Shown: positions 24,248-33,404 of the stretch, in pieces
How positions within the stretch are numbered: position 1 is the first letter of the stretch
How the letters are laid out: the number at the start of each line of letters is the position of its first letter
Source of the DNA: Bacteroidales bacterium
GTDB taxonomy: Bacteria > Bacteroidota > Bacteroidia > Bacteroidales > UBA932
DNA length: 64,000 nt
Direction of reading: 5' to 3'
Assembly (NCBI GenBank): GCA_015060405.1
Contig: SUYN01000001.1
Coordinates: forward strand, 62,001-126,000
Program-made: the position numbers and the translations under genes
The notes under the pieces: model-generated
Seen by the model: the letters and a program-made list of their open reading frames with translations, nothing else
What the model was told of the DNA's origin: nothing
Database searches by the model: none

Positions 24248-26359
24248 ATGAAAACTTCTCACTTTAAAATTATCGGATTAAGACCAACATCTCCTCATAT
24301 TGAAGATTTTGAGGTATGTGAAAAAGCACAAAATATCCACAAGGCTCTTGTTGGGACAGAAGAATGGCTGAACATATATGCTGGTTATAACGTATCTGAA
24401 GATTATGACTGTATACAATTATCTAGTTCAAAACAAAAGTTAGATTATTCGTTATATGACACAGATTATCTGAAAATCACAGTTGGTGCAATCGTTGGAA
24501 GAAATGGTGCAGGCAAAAGTAGTTTTGTGGAATTATTAGTCAGAGTCATTAATAATTTAACCGCCGCACTTCTAGGAGAAGGGTATAATTTTGCTAAAGC
24601 AGAACATCTACATTACATTGATAATGTTTATGCTGATTTACTAGTGCAAATAGGAAATAAGTTCTTAATAATTTCAGTTAAAGGACGAAGAATATCACTG
24701 TTGTGGTACAAGCGCTCTGCTGATAGTACTTATAGATATGACCGCTACCATTCAGAAGAAATTCTAGAAGATGGTGAACTTAAAAATAATGGTAATGAAA
24801 TTCTAAAAGGACATTCAAAAGGTCGTTTGATTTTGCGTCAATTGTTTTATACATTAGTATTTAATTACTCTCTGTATGGCTTTAATTATAGGGATTTTGA
24901 TAAAGAGGAAACACCATCTGAACGATTAGAGAAAATCAAAATAATAGCAAAGAATAATGTTGAAGATGAACAAGTTAGTTGGTTGAGTGGAATTTTCCAC
25001 AAAAATGATGGTTATCAAACGCCTATAGTTTTGCACCCATTACGTCAAGATGGGCAGTTGAATATTATTAAAGAAAACATACTTGCCAAGGAACGTTTAT
25101 TATCATTATTGTTTTATAAAGACTCAGATGGTAATTTCCCTTTTCGTATTATAAATGAGAAACTAACAGTAGAAAAAATAAAAATAAGTCTTGCACCACG
25201 AAGGTACTCGAAAGAGAATATGCTTGAAACATTGTCTATAAAAAAGACACAGAATCTTGCGAAATACTTTGATGGTATATATGAGGTAATATTCCAATTT
25301 TGGGATTCTAATTTCGATATAAGTAAAGCTCATGCGTCAAAGTACTACAAAGAAGCTTGTGATTATATTGTTTATAAGACACTGAAGATAGTTCATTCAT
25401 ATAAAAAATACAACTCAATATTTCGCTACTTGAGTCAATCTATGTTTGATAAAGATTGTCTATTGGAAATGCTTCGTCAGCTACTTGATGATTATACCCA
25501 TATCACTAGAAAACTTCGTCAAACTATCAATTTTTTGATTAATCCAGTATTTGATGTCGCAAATGATGAAATAGATCTAAAAAACTTTGAAAATATTCCT
25601 GAGCAGAATCAAAAGTATAAGTTGTTTCTTTCAAACGACTCGGTTAACTATCTCCCTCCTCCAATATTTAACACGGATTTAATTCTTTCAAGGCATATAT
25701 TTGATGCCGATTTTCCACATATGTATGTACCCTTTTCTGGATTGAGTTCTGGAGAAAGACAAATCGCATATACAATCAGCAATATTCTGTATCATCTAAC
25801 AAATATTGATTCAGAATGGGATGATACTTTTCGATGGAAAGACAAGCGTTCAATCATAAAATATAAGTTTGTAAATATCATATTGGATGAAGTTGAATTG
25901 TATTTCCATCCAGAAATGCAACGCCAATTTGTTTTTTTATTGCTTCATGCAATTCGTTGTGTAAAATTTAGGCATCTTAAAGGAATACATATTCTCTTTG
26001 CTACACATTCGCCATTCATTCTATCCGATATTCCATCCGCTCATGTGTTAGCTTTAGGCCTAAGAAATGAAAAAGACAAAGATGAGCCCATAAAAACCTT
26101 TGGAGCCAATATTATGGAGATGCTTTCCAATACATTTTTTATGGATTCATCAATAGGTGAAACTGTTCGACGTGAAATAAGTAAATTGGTAGAGTATCAT
26201 ATTGATATAGTACGAAATGGCAACATTCATAATAATAACTTCATAGGAGAGAAAAATCGATTCAAATACTTGTGTAGTAATATCGAAGATGACTTTTTTA
26301 GGAAGATATGTTCACGTATGTTGAATGAAATTGAAGCCAAAATTAAGAAATTACAATAG
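24248..26359 (+). CDS. Septu-like ABC-type ATPase (PtuA-like)
   Basis: 703 residues, an SMC/OLD-type ABC ATPase split by a long insert. Walker A is VGAIVGRNGAGKSSFVE (residues ~79-95); the signature is FSGLSSGERQIAY (~497-509); Walker B is VNIILDEVELYFHPEMQRQ (~540); the switch His is in ILFATHSPFIL (~580). The insert (residues ~130-480) is helical and specific to this subgroup. Followed 9 bp later by an HNH protein, it matches the Septu two-gene plan, in which PtuA binds and PtuB cuts nucleic acid after infection. It is longer than the canonical PtuA at 35.4-36.6 kb. It lies between att copy B and the arm repeats at 27.5 kb, so the pair may be a mobile cassette. Confidence 0.8.
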   Translation: MKTSHFKIIGLRPTSPHIEDFEVCEKAQNIHKALVGTEEWLNIYAGYNVSEDYDCIQLSSSKQKLDYSLYDTDYLKITVGAIVGRNGAGKSSFVELLVRVINNLTAALLGEGYNFAKAEHLHYIDNVYADLLVQIGNKFLIISVKGRRISLLWYKRSADSTYRYDRYHSEEILEDGELKNNGNEILKGHSKGRLILRQLFYTLVFNYSLYGFNYRDFDKEETPSERLEKIKIIAKNNVEDEQVSWLSGIFHKNDGYQTPIVLHPLRQDGQLNIIKENILAKERLLSLLFYKDSDGNFPFRIINEKLTVEKIKISLAPRRYSKENMLETLSIKKTQNLAKYFDGIYEVIFQFWDSNFDISKAHASKYYKEACDYIVYKTLKIVHSYKKYNSIFRYLSQSMFDKDCLLEMLRQLLDDYTHITRKLRQTINFLINPVFDVANDEIDLKNFENIPEQNQKYKLFLSNDSVNYLPPPIFNTDLILSRHIFDADFPHMYVPFSGLSSGERQIAYTISNILYHLTNIDSEWDDTFRWKDKRSIIKYKFVNIILDEVELYFHPEMQRQFVFLLLHAIRCVKFRHLKGIHILFATHSPFILSDIPSAHVLALGLRNEKDKDEPIKTFGANIMEMLSNTFFMDSSIGETVRREISKLVEYHIDIVRNGNIHNNNFIGEKNRFKYLCSNIEDDFFRKICSRMLNEIEAKIKKLQ

Positions 26360-26368
26360 GATATAAAT

Positions 26369-27301
26369 ATGTACCGATTCATTTCATCAAAGCCTATAAG
26401 AGATGTTAATAACGCATATTTAGCACTCTATAGAAACAAAAAATCATTTAACAGAAAGTTCGACGATGCAGTGATAATGTGTCCAGAAATAGCAGGTTTG
26501 CTACCACCAGGTACTAAGGGTATAGATTTGTTAACATATGGCTTTTCTCGTTTAGTTGAGCTGTTCTATAATTATAATAAAGCACTTGACGATTTGCACA
26601 ATGAAGCAAGAGTAAAAGAGATTAATGACCTATTCAAAGCAATTTTCAATTATGATTCTCATAGAGAGAAAATAAGGCGCTTCCTGTCAGATCCTAATAA
26701 TGGTTTTGAGATTCATAATTGCGTTTATTGCGATTTGAATAAAGTAAAAGGATATATAAGAACAGATGGAAAAAGAAATTTGGAGTTTCATGCAGACCAT
26801 GTTCTTGATAAAGGTTCATGTCCCTTGGTAGCTTTATCAATACACAATTTTGTGCCATCATGTCCTACTTGTAATGAGTCTCCTCTTAAAGGAGTAAAAC
26901 CTTTAGGAAATACTAAAGCTGACACATTGAAAATTAGCCCCAAATCTGCAACGAATAAATTTGATAAGGATGTGAAATTTATATTGAATATAACTGATAC
27001 AACCATACCTGATTTAGAATTATTTAAAACAAATGATGGATGGGAAATAGATTTTTCATATAAGGATGGAGTTTATCAGCAAACAGTTTCAATGTTTGAT
27101 TTGAAAGAAAGATATAATGCAGAGAAGGGGTATTTTGGAGAATATTTACAAAAAAAGAGAATATTTAATATTAAAGAATTAGCAGAGAGGTATAAATGTA
27201 CGGATGGTGAAATTTTGGAAGTTTTGTTTTGTTACGAGCGTAATAAACAAGAGCATACACCTAAAGAAAAATGTAGGTTAGAATTATTAGCACAAGTATA
27301 A
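26369..27301 (+). CDS. HNH endonuclease partner (PtuB-like, extended N-terminus)
   Basis: 310 residues. The HNH-type zinc/metal site is CVYCDLNKVKG, then EFHADHVLDKGSCPLV, then FVPSCPTCNESPLKG (residues ~115-175): CxxC, HxDH and CxxCN, the arrangement of McrA/PtuB-like nucleases. The N-terminal ~110 residues and C-terminal ~120 residues have no counterpart in the 222-residue HNH protein at 34.7-35.4 kb. The C-terminus (ERYNAEKGYFGEYLQKKRIF, helical) probably contacts the ATPase. Translational start ATG at 26369 is 9 bp after the ATPase stop. Nuclease activity is likely; the target is unknown. Confidence 0.78.
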   Translation: MYRFISSKPIRDVNNAYLALYRNKKSFNRKFDDAVIMCPEIAGLLPPGTKGIDLLTYGFSRLVELFYNYNKALDDLHNEARVKEINDLFKAIFNYDSHREKIRRFLSDPNNGFEIHNCVYCDLNKVKGYIRTDGKRNLEFHADHVLDKGSCPLVALSIHNFVPSCPTCNESPLKGVKPLGNTKADTLKISPKSATNKFDKDVKFILNITDTTIPDLELFKTNDGWEIDFSYKDGVYQQTVSMFDLKERYNAEKGYFGEYLQKKRIFNIKELAERYKCTDGEILEVLFCYERNKQEHTPKEKCRLELLAQV

Positions 27302-27356
27302 TCGAAATTATCAAAATCAAGAGAATAACAAAGCCAGCTTAGCCTGCATCTGACAG

Positions 27357-27483
27357 GAGACTGTAAAACAAAGTGTGTCAAGTAAAGATTTAATAATAAC
27401 TTTACAGACACACTTTGCTTATGAGCAACACATTTGATTTTGAGGCCTTCAAGGCCAATGCAATTGAGCAACTAAGGGCAGGA
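27357..27483 (+). mobile_element. Truncated IS256-family end with transposase start
   Basis: 27357-27379 (GAGACTGTAAAACAAAGTGT and onward) resembles the terminal inverted repeat of IS256-type elements. It is followed by a hairpin (27370-27387 with 27400-27416) and an ATG at 27421 beginning MSNTFDFEAFKANAIEQLRA, the usual start of the family transposase. The similarity ends near 27483, where the sequence turns into the arm-repeat region. The transposase is lost; the 67-codon reading frame to 27618 is not a gene. Confidence 0.6.
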
Positions 27484-27522
27484 TTTGCGTTTATAGCACC
27501 AGAACCGATTTCAAGCACAACA

Positions 27523-27740
27523 GTTATACAAATAGTTATACAAAATTTCTTTTCGGCTCTCGACAGAATTTTAGAAATCTGGCTTTTTCGCCCAAAATCG
27601 CAAGAGTTATACATATAGTTATACACGATTTTTAGGGCTTTTGAAAATTTATGAAATTTTCAAAAGCGGCCTCTCAAACACCTACAGACAGGTTTTCAAA
27701 GTTGCAGGACGTTTCAAAATCGTGATACATATAGTTATAC
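27523..27740. repeat. Cluster of 19-bp arm-like sites
   Basis: Sites: GTTATACAAATAGTTATAC at 27523-27541, GTTATACATATAGTTATAC at 27605-27623, GTGATACATATAGTTATAC at 27722-27740. Each is a 7-bp direct repeat 12 bp apart. 27600-27740 also resembles the flank of copy B (23674-23826) but has no tRNA fragment. This may be a decayed third junction. Confidence 0.65.
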
Positions 27741-27761
27741 AACTGCAGGTAAATGGTATAG

Positions 27762-29009
27762 CTACTTAAATGATAACTCATTCTGGATAATATATTTTAA
27801 TAATGACGCTGATGTGTGGGATGCATATGATTGATAGTCATCTGACTTATTCGTATCCGCCAAATCCGACACTGATTTAATTGAAGCAGTATACATGGGC
27901 TTTAAATGATGAGCATGTTCTGCTGCATAAAAGAAACCATAACTTTCCATTTCTAAGCCTATGATTTTTCTAGCATGAGCTTTTAAGTCAGCAATCTTAG
28001 TTTCACTCGCTATAACTGCAGGGACAGATGTCATAGGTCCAGCATAAATCTTTAATGGAGTATCAGGCTTACTCCCATTAAATGAATCTTTTATACTAGA
28101 ACATAGGTCAACCTTATCTTTAAGTCGGTTAATAATGTTGTGCATTGCCGGATTCAACGAAATTTGACGATAATCGGGTTCAAAAATCATCTCTTGATTC
28201 TCGTCATCTTTACCATCTTTATATTTTCCACTCATTCCATCCCATACTTGGGTAGCAACCAATATATCGCCATATCCGATCCCATTCCCTTTTAAGCCGG
28301 CACATATTCCTGTCATAAATAAATATCTCGGATGAAAACGCAGTATGAGTTTTGTCGTTAATGCCGCAGAAGCAACACTAGCCATTTGAGGTGCATAGCA
28401 ACTAATACATCTCAACCATTGCCCAGAATTCGTCTGAATTTTTGTCTCATAATATGTAGTCGTCTTATCATCGTCCAATATCACCTCTTTCCACTTTGAA
28501 GCCATGACTTGCCTCATTATTTCATGCTCTGGAAATTGAAGAGCATTTATAATCGCTATATCATAGTCATAATCGTATGTTGTACCTAAATTTTGTTTTA
28601 CCCTCATTAAATAGCCCATTCTATTAATAAGTTTTTCTTTCCAAGAATCATCATTATCGGCATAAAACAAAACCTGAAGCGTTTCGGATTCGAAGAAAGA
28701 AGCATATCCGTCCAAACTCTTTTTTCTAGTTATACCTATAACGAATAGTGGACATATATAGTCATCATCATCTTTAATTAGTTTTAAAAATGACTTTGCG
28801 TTCTCCGGGGCAGGTACTTCACCTTCTATCTTGGGTATGAATAAGTCTAAAATCACCAAATCATACCTCTTTTTGGCACACTCTTTAAGTGCAGAACGCA
28901 CACATCCACATATCTGTACATCTTCAGGATGAGACACAAACCCTTCTAGAACATTACGTATCTCCGATATTTTCTCTTGGGTATCATCAACAATTAGGAC
29001 TGTTAACAT
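27762..29009 (-). CDS. dtcC: Detocs effector DtcC: receiver domain fused to nucleoside phosphorylase-like domain
   Basis: 415 residues. Residues 1-~120 are a response-regulator receiver: LIVDDTQ and the phospho-acceptor Asp55 in LVILDLFIP. Residues ~145-415 are a PNP/MTA-nucleosidase fold: DIAIINAL, LFMTGICAGLKG, GYGDILVATQVWDG, IIGLEMESYGFF and KSVSDLAD. In Detocs defence the phosphorylated receiver activates this domain, which cleaves ATP to adenine and ribose-triphosphate. It overlaps dtcB by 23 bp and is the last gene. Its 3' end lies 22 bp from the arm-repeat cluster. Gene order and domain content match Detocs exactly. Confidence 0.92.
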   Translation of the reverse strand: MLTVLIVDDTQEKISEIRNVLEGFVSHPEDVQICGCVRSALKECAKKRYDLVILDLFIPKIEGEVPAPENAKSFLKLIKDDDDYICPLFVIGITRKKSLDGYASFFESETLQVLFYADNDDSWKEKLINRMGYLMRVKQNLGTTYDYDYDIAIINALQFPEHEIMRQVMASKWKEVILDDDKTTTYYETKIQTNSGQWLRCISCYAPQMASVASAALTTKLILRFHPRYLFMTGICAGLKGNGIGYGDILVATQVWDGMSGKYKDGKDDENQEMIFEPDYRQISLNPAMHNIINRLKDKVDLCSSIKDSFNGSKPDTPLKIYAGPMTSVPAVIASETKIADLKAHARKIIGLEMESYGFFYAAEHAHHLKPMYTASIKSVSDLADTNKSDDYQSYASHTSASLLKYIIQNELSFK

Positions 29010-29436
29010 TATCTATAATAATTTTAAGGTTATTTTTCCAACTATCATCTTGAGAATTGTAACTGATACAGCCGCAAAAGGAATCACCACAAATATAACG
29101 CAAACGTTCATCAATTGCCTCTATAGTCTCACCATTGAATGTTTCATATTGTGTGAGAATAACTGCATGAAACAACATTCCTTCATCAAGCATCTCTCTT
29201 ATGATTAGCTCACCTCCATTTACAATTGTATCTTCACCTCCTCCAGAATTTTGAGATCTTGCTGGTAGAGACATATCTAGAATAAGCAAATCAAAGGTAG
29301 AATTAAATACAGCCAAACAACCCTCTCTATACGACGATTTCACAACTACTGATGCATTTTTATATTCCTCTCTAATCCAACTTATAATGGCAGAGGACTT
29401 ATAACTATCATCTTCAACCAATAATATCTTCATCAT
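28987..29436 (-). CDS. dtcB: Detocs response regulator DtcB
   Basis: About 149 residues from the ATG at 29436 (a second ATG follows at 29433). A stand-alone receiver domain: MKILLVEDD at the start, phospho-acceptor Asp53 in LLILDMSLPARSQ, and a Thr/Gln segment VILTQYETF. There is no output domain. In Detocs this protein is thought to act as a phosphate sink that prevents false activation of DtcC. It overlaps dtcA by about 20 bp and dtcC by 23 bp, so all three are translated from one message. Confidence 0.9.
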   Translation of the reverse strand: MMKILLVEDDSYKSSAIISWIREEYKNASVVVKSSYREGCLAVFNSTFDLLILDMSLPARSQNSGGGEDTIVNGGELIIREMLDEGMLFHAVILTQYETFNGETIEAIDERLRYICGDSFCGCISYNSQDDSWKNNLKIIIDNVNSPNC

Positions 29437-32400
29437 ATACAATATTACTTTTATCAATCTCAATTTTTGCTATAAAATGACCATTCTCCACACAGTTTTC
29501 GTATTTATTTTTTGCTCCTAAAGTATACATCACTGTGCTATAAATCTTGATACATCCAGAATTATTCTCTTTTCTAGTTTTACCACCAGCTATCAAATCT
29601 GGAAAATTTTTCTGATCACGAAGTATACTATGTAATCCCTCTATGTCAGCAGAATCAATAGGATTTGAGACTTCAATCAATAACTTTCCTGCAATATTAT
29701 TAACTATAATTTTCCCACCGCCTTTTAACGCACTTCTTTTCGCCTCATAACCCAGGATATTGTTCATCATATCATGGAACACATCGTGAAAAGCATTAAA
29801 ATATACACCATCATATTTTTCGTCATCATTTATCACAATTTCGCTAAACGATAGTGCATCTTGATTAATTCTATTTATAACAGCCAAACTCGTATCGACC
29901 GCTTGTTGGATTGTAAAGAATCTCACATTAGCCTGTTCTGGCTTAAACCAGCTTGTCACTATCGCGACATCTGACTGGAAAGCAGTTTTGCATGCCGTTA
30001 TAGCATCTTTAAAGTTTGCAATTAAGGTTGTAGAATTCCCCATTAAAGCAACAACATCTGTTTGAAGATTAGTCATTTCATCGACTACCATCACCTCATA
30101 TTCCTGAAAGAACGCTCGTACATTTTGAAGTACCTGACTAGTCCACTTCCATAACAAATCAATAGAGGCATACATAAAACTATCAAAAGACTCATTTGAA
30201 TTATCCTCTAAGCCATCTATCATTTCAATCATTAATGAATCAGAATAATCAAACAATCCATTTAATTTGCTATCATTTCGTTCTGTTCGAATCTGTATCC
30301 TTTCCTCTTTAACATATTTTAACTGATCATCAAGCCATATTGTAAATTGAAGCATACGTTTATTTATCTCATCCACTTCTGATTTTAATAAATTGGCATG
30401 GCGCTTTTGAGTCCACGGATTAACATACTGATAATCGCCACCATCTTTTTTATTCGTAACTAACGAATATGTCAAAAAATGGTTTCTCAATTGAGTAATT
30501 AATGTACCGTGACGAATACGGGCACTTAAATATTTATCAAGCCCATAAATAGGATTAAACAAGAACTTATCTCTAATATTTAAAAACATCTGCCTTAAGA
30601 GCATCCTCTTATATTTTACAGTAGGTAATTCATATTGCAATACAACTGATTTACCTTCATATTGCTTTGTGATATATTCAAACAGCCATTCGAGATTCTT
30701 TTGTTCGTACATGAGCAAATTATCATCAATTTCTGCTAATGTATCATACATTAACTTTTCATGCTTGAATTCACTATTAATCAAGGACTGAACATCAACA
30801 TGTATCTTGCTATCATTCACTTGCTGAGCCAATGTCTTAACCTCCTGTTCTTTAATCAAAGAGGTTATTTCTTCTGAATATATTTTATCACTAGTAGCAG
30901 AGTACAGTTTCTTACATAATTCAATTCTTTCTGACACAATGTCATCTTCTGTTTCAAATGCTAACACATGCAATGTTAAAACATTCCTATCAACAACCTT
31001 ACCCGCAAAATATTGAAGCAAAGGATCACTCAAATCATCAATATCTGAAGCTTTGCTGACTTCACTTCTTCTTAAATAACGTTTATATGCGAGATACCGT
31101 TTGTATACATCAGCATTTATCATTGTATAGAACACAGACAATTTAAGTTGATCCGCTATAGTTGCATCAACTGCATCTGTGAAAGTCCGTAAAATATCAT
31201 CTTTGTTAATACAAATCTTTATAAATGGATTGTCTAAGCGGTATCTAACATATAAATCCACTGCCTCAGATAGCATACCTGCTGAAACCATCCCATTAAA
31301 AAGCTGAGAAACAACACAACCCGTCACTATTGGAATATGTTCGTGTTTTTCAAAGCTTTCCTTATACGAGATTAAATCATCATAGCCAAAGCCATATAAT
31401 AATCTAAATGTTTGATTGTATTCATCAACAAGTATTTGCTGCAAAATCTTTATCTGCGAGGCATTATTAGGGTCATATCCCATAGATATCATATAATCAA
31501 CAGCTTCATTCGAATCATTATAAAATGACGCATCCCTTATTTCTGGGATATATGAATATCTCCAATAGTTCCTATAAATAGGATCAGTATGTGGAGCATC
31601 CATATCGTTATATAGCTGATATATATGCCTCAGTCCTGGTATCGAGAACCATGCAATACACAAATTCTTTAATTGAGATCTTAGGAAATCTGAAAAGTCT
31701 TCATTTACTAAAGAGAAATGATAATAAGTATGTACGCGATATGCCAATGAATCTGGTATAAAAATATCATCGGGCATCCTATTTAACTTTATACAACTTC
31801 GATAAAAAACATCAATAATCTGCCCTTCTAAAGGATGGATTTTTAAATAATCATAACCTTTTTCATAAACATATTCATAGTCTCCAGAATAATAATGCTC
31901 CAACAATTCCATTTCATCAATGAATGTAAACGAACGTTCTGAAGATTCATCGACATGGACAAGAGATTTCAATTTACTTAATCTTCTATCCTTAATCTTA
32001 ACCGTAACATCTAAAATTATTTGAGCAATTGGTGCAGTTTTAAGTCTATCTGGTTCTAAACTTGATAACTGCAAAACAAATCCTTCATACAAATCAATTA
32101 AAGAGGTGTAAAGCAATAATTTTAACCATCCATCTCCTTTTGTTCTTTTATATGGGAACACAAATGCTGTAAAAAAATCTCTGATTTCACCATCTGTACT
32201 CAAAGAACGATATAAGCCATCCAAATCGGCTTCAAATGGTATATCTATAGAAGCACTCTTAAATGCAACATTCGAAAGACCACTTAACATTCTATTATCT
32301 CGACACATCTTATTATAGAATTGAGTACTCGCAGTTATTCCCTTATCTAGACGTGTTAATTTTAGAAGATAATACGTCATATTAATAGAAGAGCCTATCT

Positions 32401-32797
32401 CAGTTTCTATTTGTTTCAGGAGCGAATATGCGTCTTGATAATTCTGTACAGCAGTAGCATAATCTAGAGACTCTTTCAAGGCAATATATTTATTAAGTTC
32501 CTTGGCATTATTGAGGATAATAATTGAGAGAGCCCCATACATATCAACTGTATTAGACCATAACACCTTACCAGATGTAAATATGTCTGAAAAGGATTTC
32601 CTTTTAAGGTACGGTATTTTCAGCAATCCTCTAAATATTTGTGGTATTCTGCTATCGAATTTCTTTAGTTCATCATATGTCAAGGTAGAAAAAGCCTCAA
32701 TTATCAAATTTAATTTATTAATCTTTGAATTTGATAATTGAGAAATCAATGTACTAACTTTTGCTTTAGTCATACTACTAATATTTTCAACACACAT
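29414..32797 (-). CDS. dtcA: Detocs sensor kinase-like protein DtcA
   Basis: 1127 residues. The N-terminal ~700 residues are all helical and repeat-like, as in the sensor part of Detocs DtcA. The C-terminal ~300 residues hold a GHKL-type histidine-kinase ATPase with an N-box-like segment HDVFHDMMNNILGYEAKRSA, GGGKIIVNNIAG, and a G-box-like NNSGCIKIYST. No membrane segments, so it is cytosolic, which fits sensing of intracellular phage products. An in-frame ATG at 32773 is an alternative start. No clear -7 box was found in 32798-32986; the message may start from an atypical promoter. Confidence 0.88.
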   Translation of the reverse strand: MCVENISSMTKAKVSTLISQLSNSKINKLNLIIEAFSTLTYDELKKFDSRIPQIFRGLLKIPYLKRKSFSDIFTSGKVLWSNTVDMYGALSIIILNNAKELNKYIALKESLDYATAVQNYQDAYSLLKQIETEIGSSINMTYYLLKLTRLDKGITASTQFYNKMCRDNRMLSGLSNVAFKSASIDIPFEADLDGLYRSLSTDGEIRDFFTAFVFPYKRTKGDGWLKLLLYTSLIDLYEGFVLQLSSLEPDRLKTAPIAQIILDVTVKIKDRRLSKLKSLVHVDESSERSFTFIDEMELLEHYYSGDYEYVYEKGYDYLKIHPLEGQIIDVFYRSCIKLNRMPDDIFIPDSLAYRVHTYYHFSLVNEDFSDFLRSQLKNLCIAWFSIPGLRHIYQLYNDMDAPHTDPIYRNYWRYSYIPEIRDASFYNDSNEAVDYMISMGYDPNNASQIKILQQILVDEYNQTFRLLYGFGYDDLISYKESFEKHEHIPIVTGCVVSQLFNGMVSAGMLSEAVDLYVRYRLDNPFIKICINKDDILRTFTDAVDATIADQLKLSVFYTMINADVYKRYLAYKRYLRRSEVSKASDIDDLSDPLLQYFAGKVVDRNVLTLHVLAFETEDDIVSERIELCKKLYSATSDKIYSEEITSLIKEQEVKTLAQQVNDSKIHVDVQSLINSEFKHEKLMYDTLAEIDDNLLMYEQKNLEWLFEYITKQYEGKSVVLQYELPTVKYKRMLLRQMFLNIRDKFLFNPIYGLDKYLSARIRHGTLITQLRNHFLTYSLVTNKKDGGDYQYVNPWTQKRHANLLKSEVDEINKRMLQFTIWLDDQLKYVKEERIQIRTERNDSKLNGLFDYSDSLMIEMIDGLEDNSNESFDSFMYASIDLLWKWTSQVLQNVRAFFQEYEVMVVDEMTNLQTDVVALMGNSTTLIANFKDAITACKTAFQSDVAIVTSWFKPEQANVRFFTIQQAVDTSLAVINRINQDALSFSEIVINDDEKYDGVYFNAFHDVFHDMMNNILGYEAKRSALKGGGKIIVNNIAGKLLIEVSNPIDSADIEGLHSILRDQKNFPDLIAGGKTRKENNSGCIKIYSTVMYTLGAKNKYENCVENGHFIAKIEIDKSNIVYDEDIIG

Positions 32798-32986
32798 GGA
32801 ATGTTACTACTGCGATAAACTATTCATCGCTTGTGTATTTATCATATTTTCTACAAATTTACTAAAAGCATTTGATAATATACCTAATTTACCCCAGCAT
32901 TCTACATATTAATAAAAATCTAACAATACTTATTATTCAGAAGATATGTTTAAGTCTTTAATAATTAAAGTTGAACGACTTGTAAA

Positions 32987-33068
32987 TCTCCCATTAATTC
33001 CCTACCTTAGCAATGCATTTGTATAACCACCCTCCTGGCAGCCAAAACTGACGGGAGGCTTAAAAGCT
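32987..33068 (+). promoter_or_regulatory. Integrase leader: promoter, 12-codon ORF and hairpin
   Basis: TTG, 20 bases, TACCTTAG (one base off TAnnTTTG) precede a 12-codon ORF MHLYNHPPGSQN (ATG 33013, TGA 33049-33051). The stop falls inside a CCCTCC/GGGAGG hairpin (33030-33057). The same 82 bp occur at 20001-20082. Reading of the short ORF would open the hairpin, so this looks like a translational or transcriptional attenuator for the recombinase. Confidence 0.5.
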
Positions 33069-33404
33069 ATTGTATTTATAGCTACAATCAGTTTTTTTAT
33101 CCGAGCCGGAAAGACAGAGGAAAGGGATGTCTCTGTCTGGGCAAACGTCTTCATCTCCAAGAGCGAAAAAGGCAGAAGAATCCAGTTTCAAGTAAACACC
33201 GACATCAAGGTTCCCATTGAAAGGTGGGACGAGATTACCGGGCGCGTAAGGGTCGGAGGATATACCAAGGAAGAGAACGACAGAGGCAAGAAGATCAACG
33301 CCCGTCTCGACAGCATCGTCGAACTACTCAAGGACGGCATCACTGAGCACGAAACATTCTCTGCCGACATTGCCCGTAGTATTATCCGCAGCTACATCGA
33401 AAAT
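33027..33404 (+). other. In-frame upstream extension of the integrase lacking ATG/GTG/TTG
   Basis: After the stop at 33024-33026 the integrase frame is open to 33405, but without any ATG, GTG or TTG. It encodes ATISFFIRAGKTEERDVSVW from 33081 and a complete arm-binding-type N-terminal domain (VNTDIKVPIERWDEITGRVR). So the true protein begins upstream of 33405, by an unusual start (ATA at 33078, ATT or CTG), by a -1 shift from the leader ORF, or the start codon is mutated. Confidence 0.65.

Noticed and set aside
24248..27301. Retron with PtuAB-type effector
   Set aside because: No reverse transcriptase and no msr/msd-like structure near either ATPase/HNH pair.
27415..27618. 67-codon plus-strand ORF
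   Set aside because: Its first part is a transposase fragment and the rest runs through the non-coding arm repeats.
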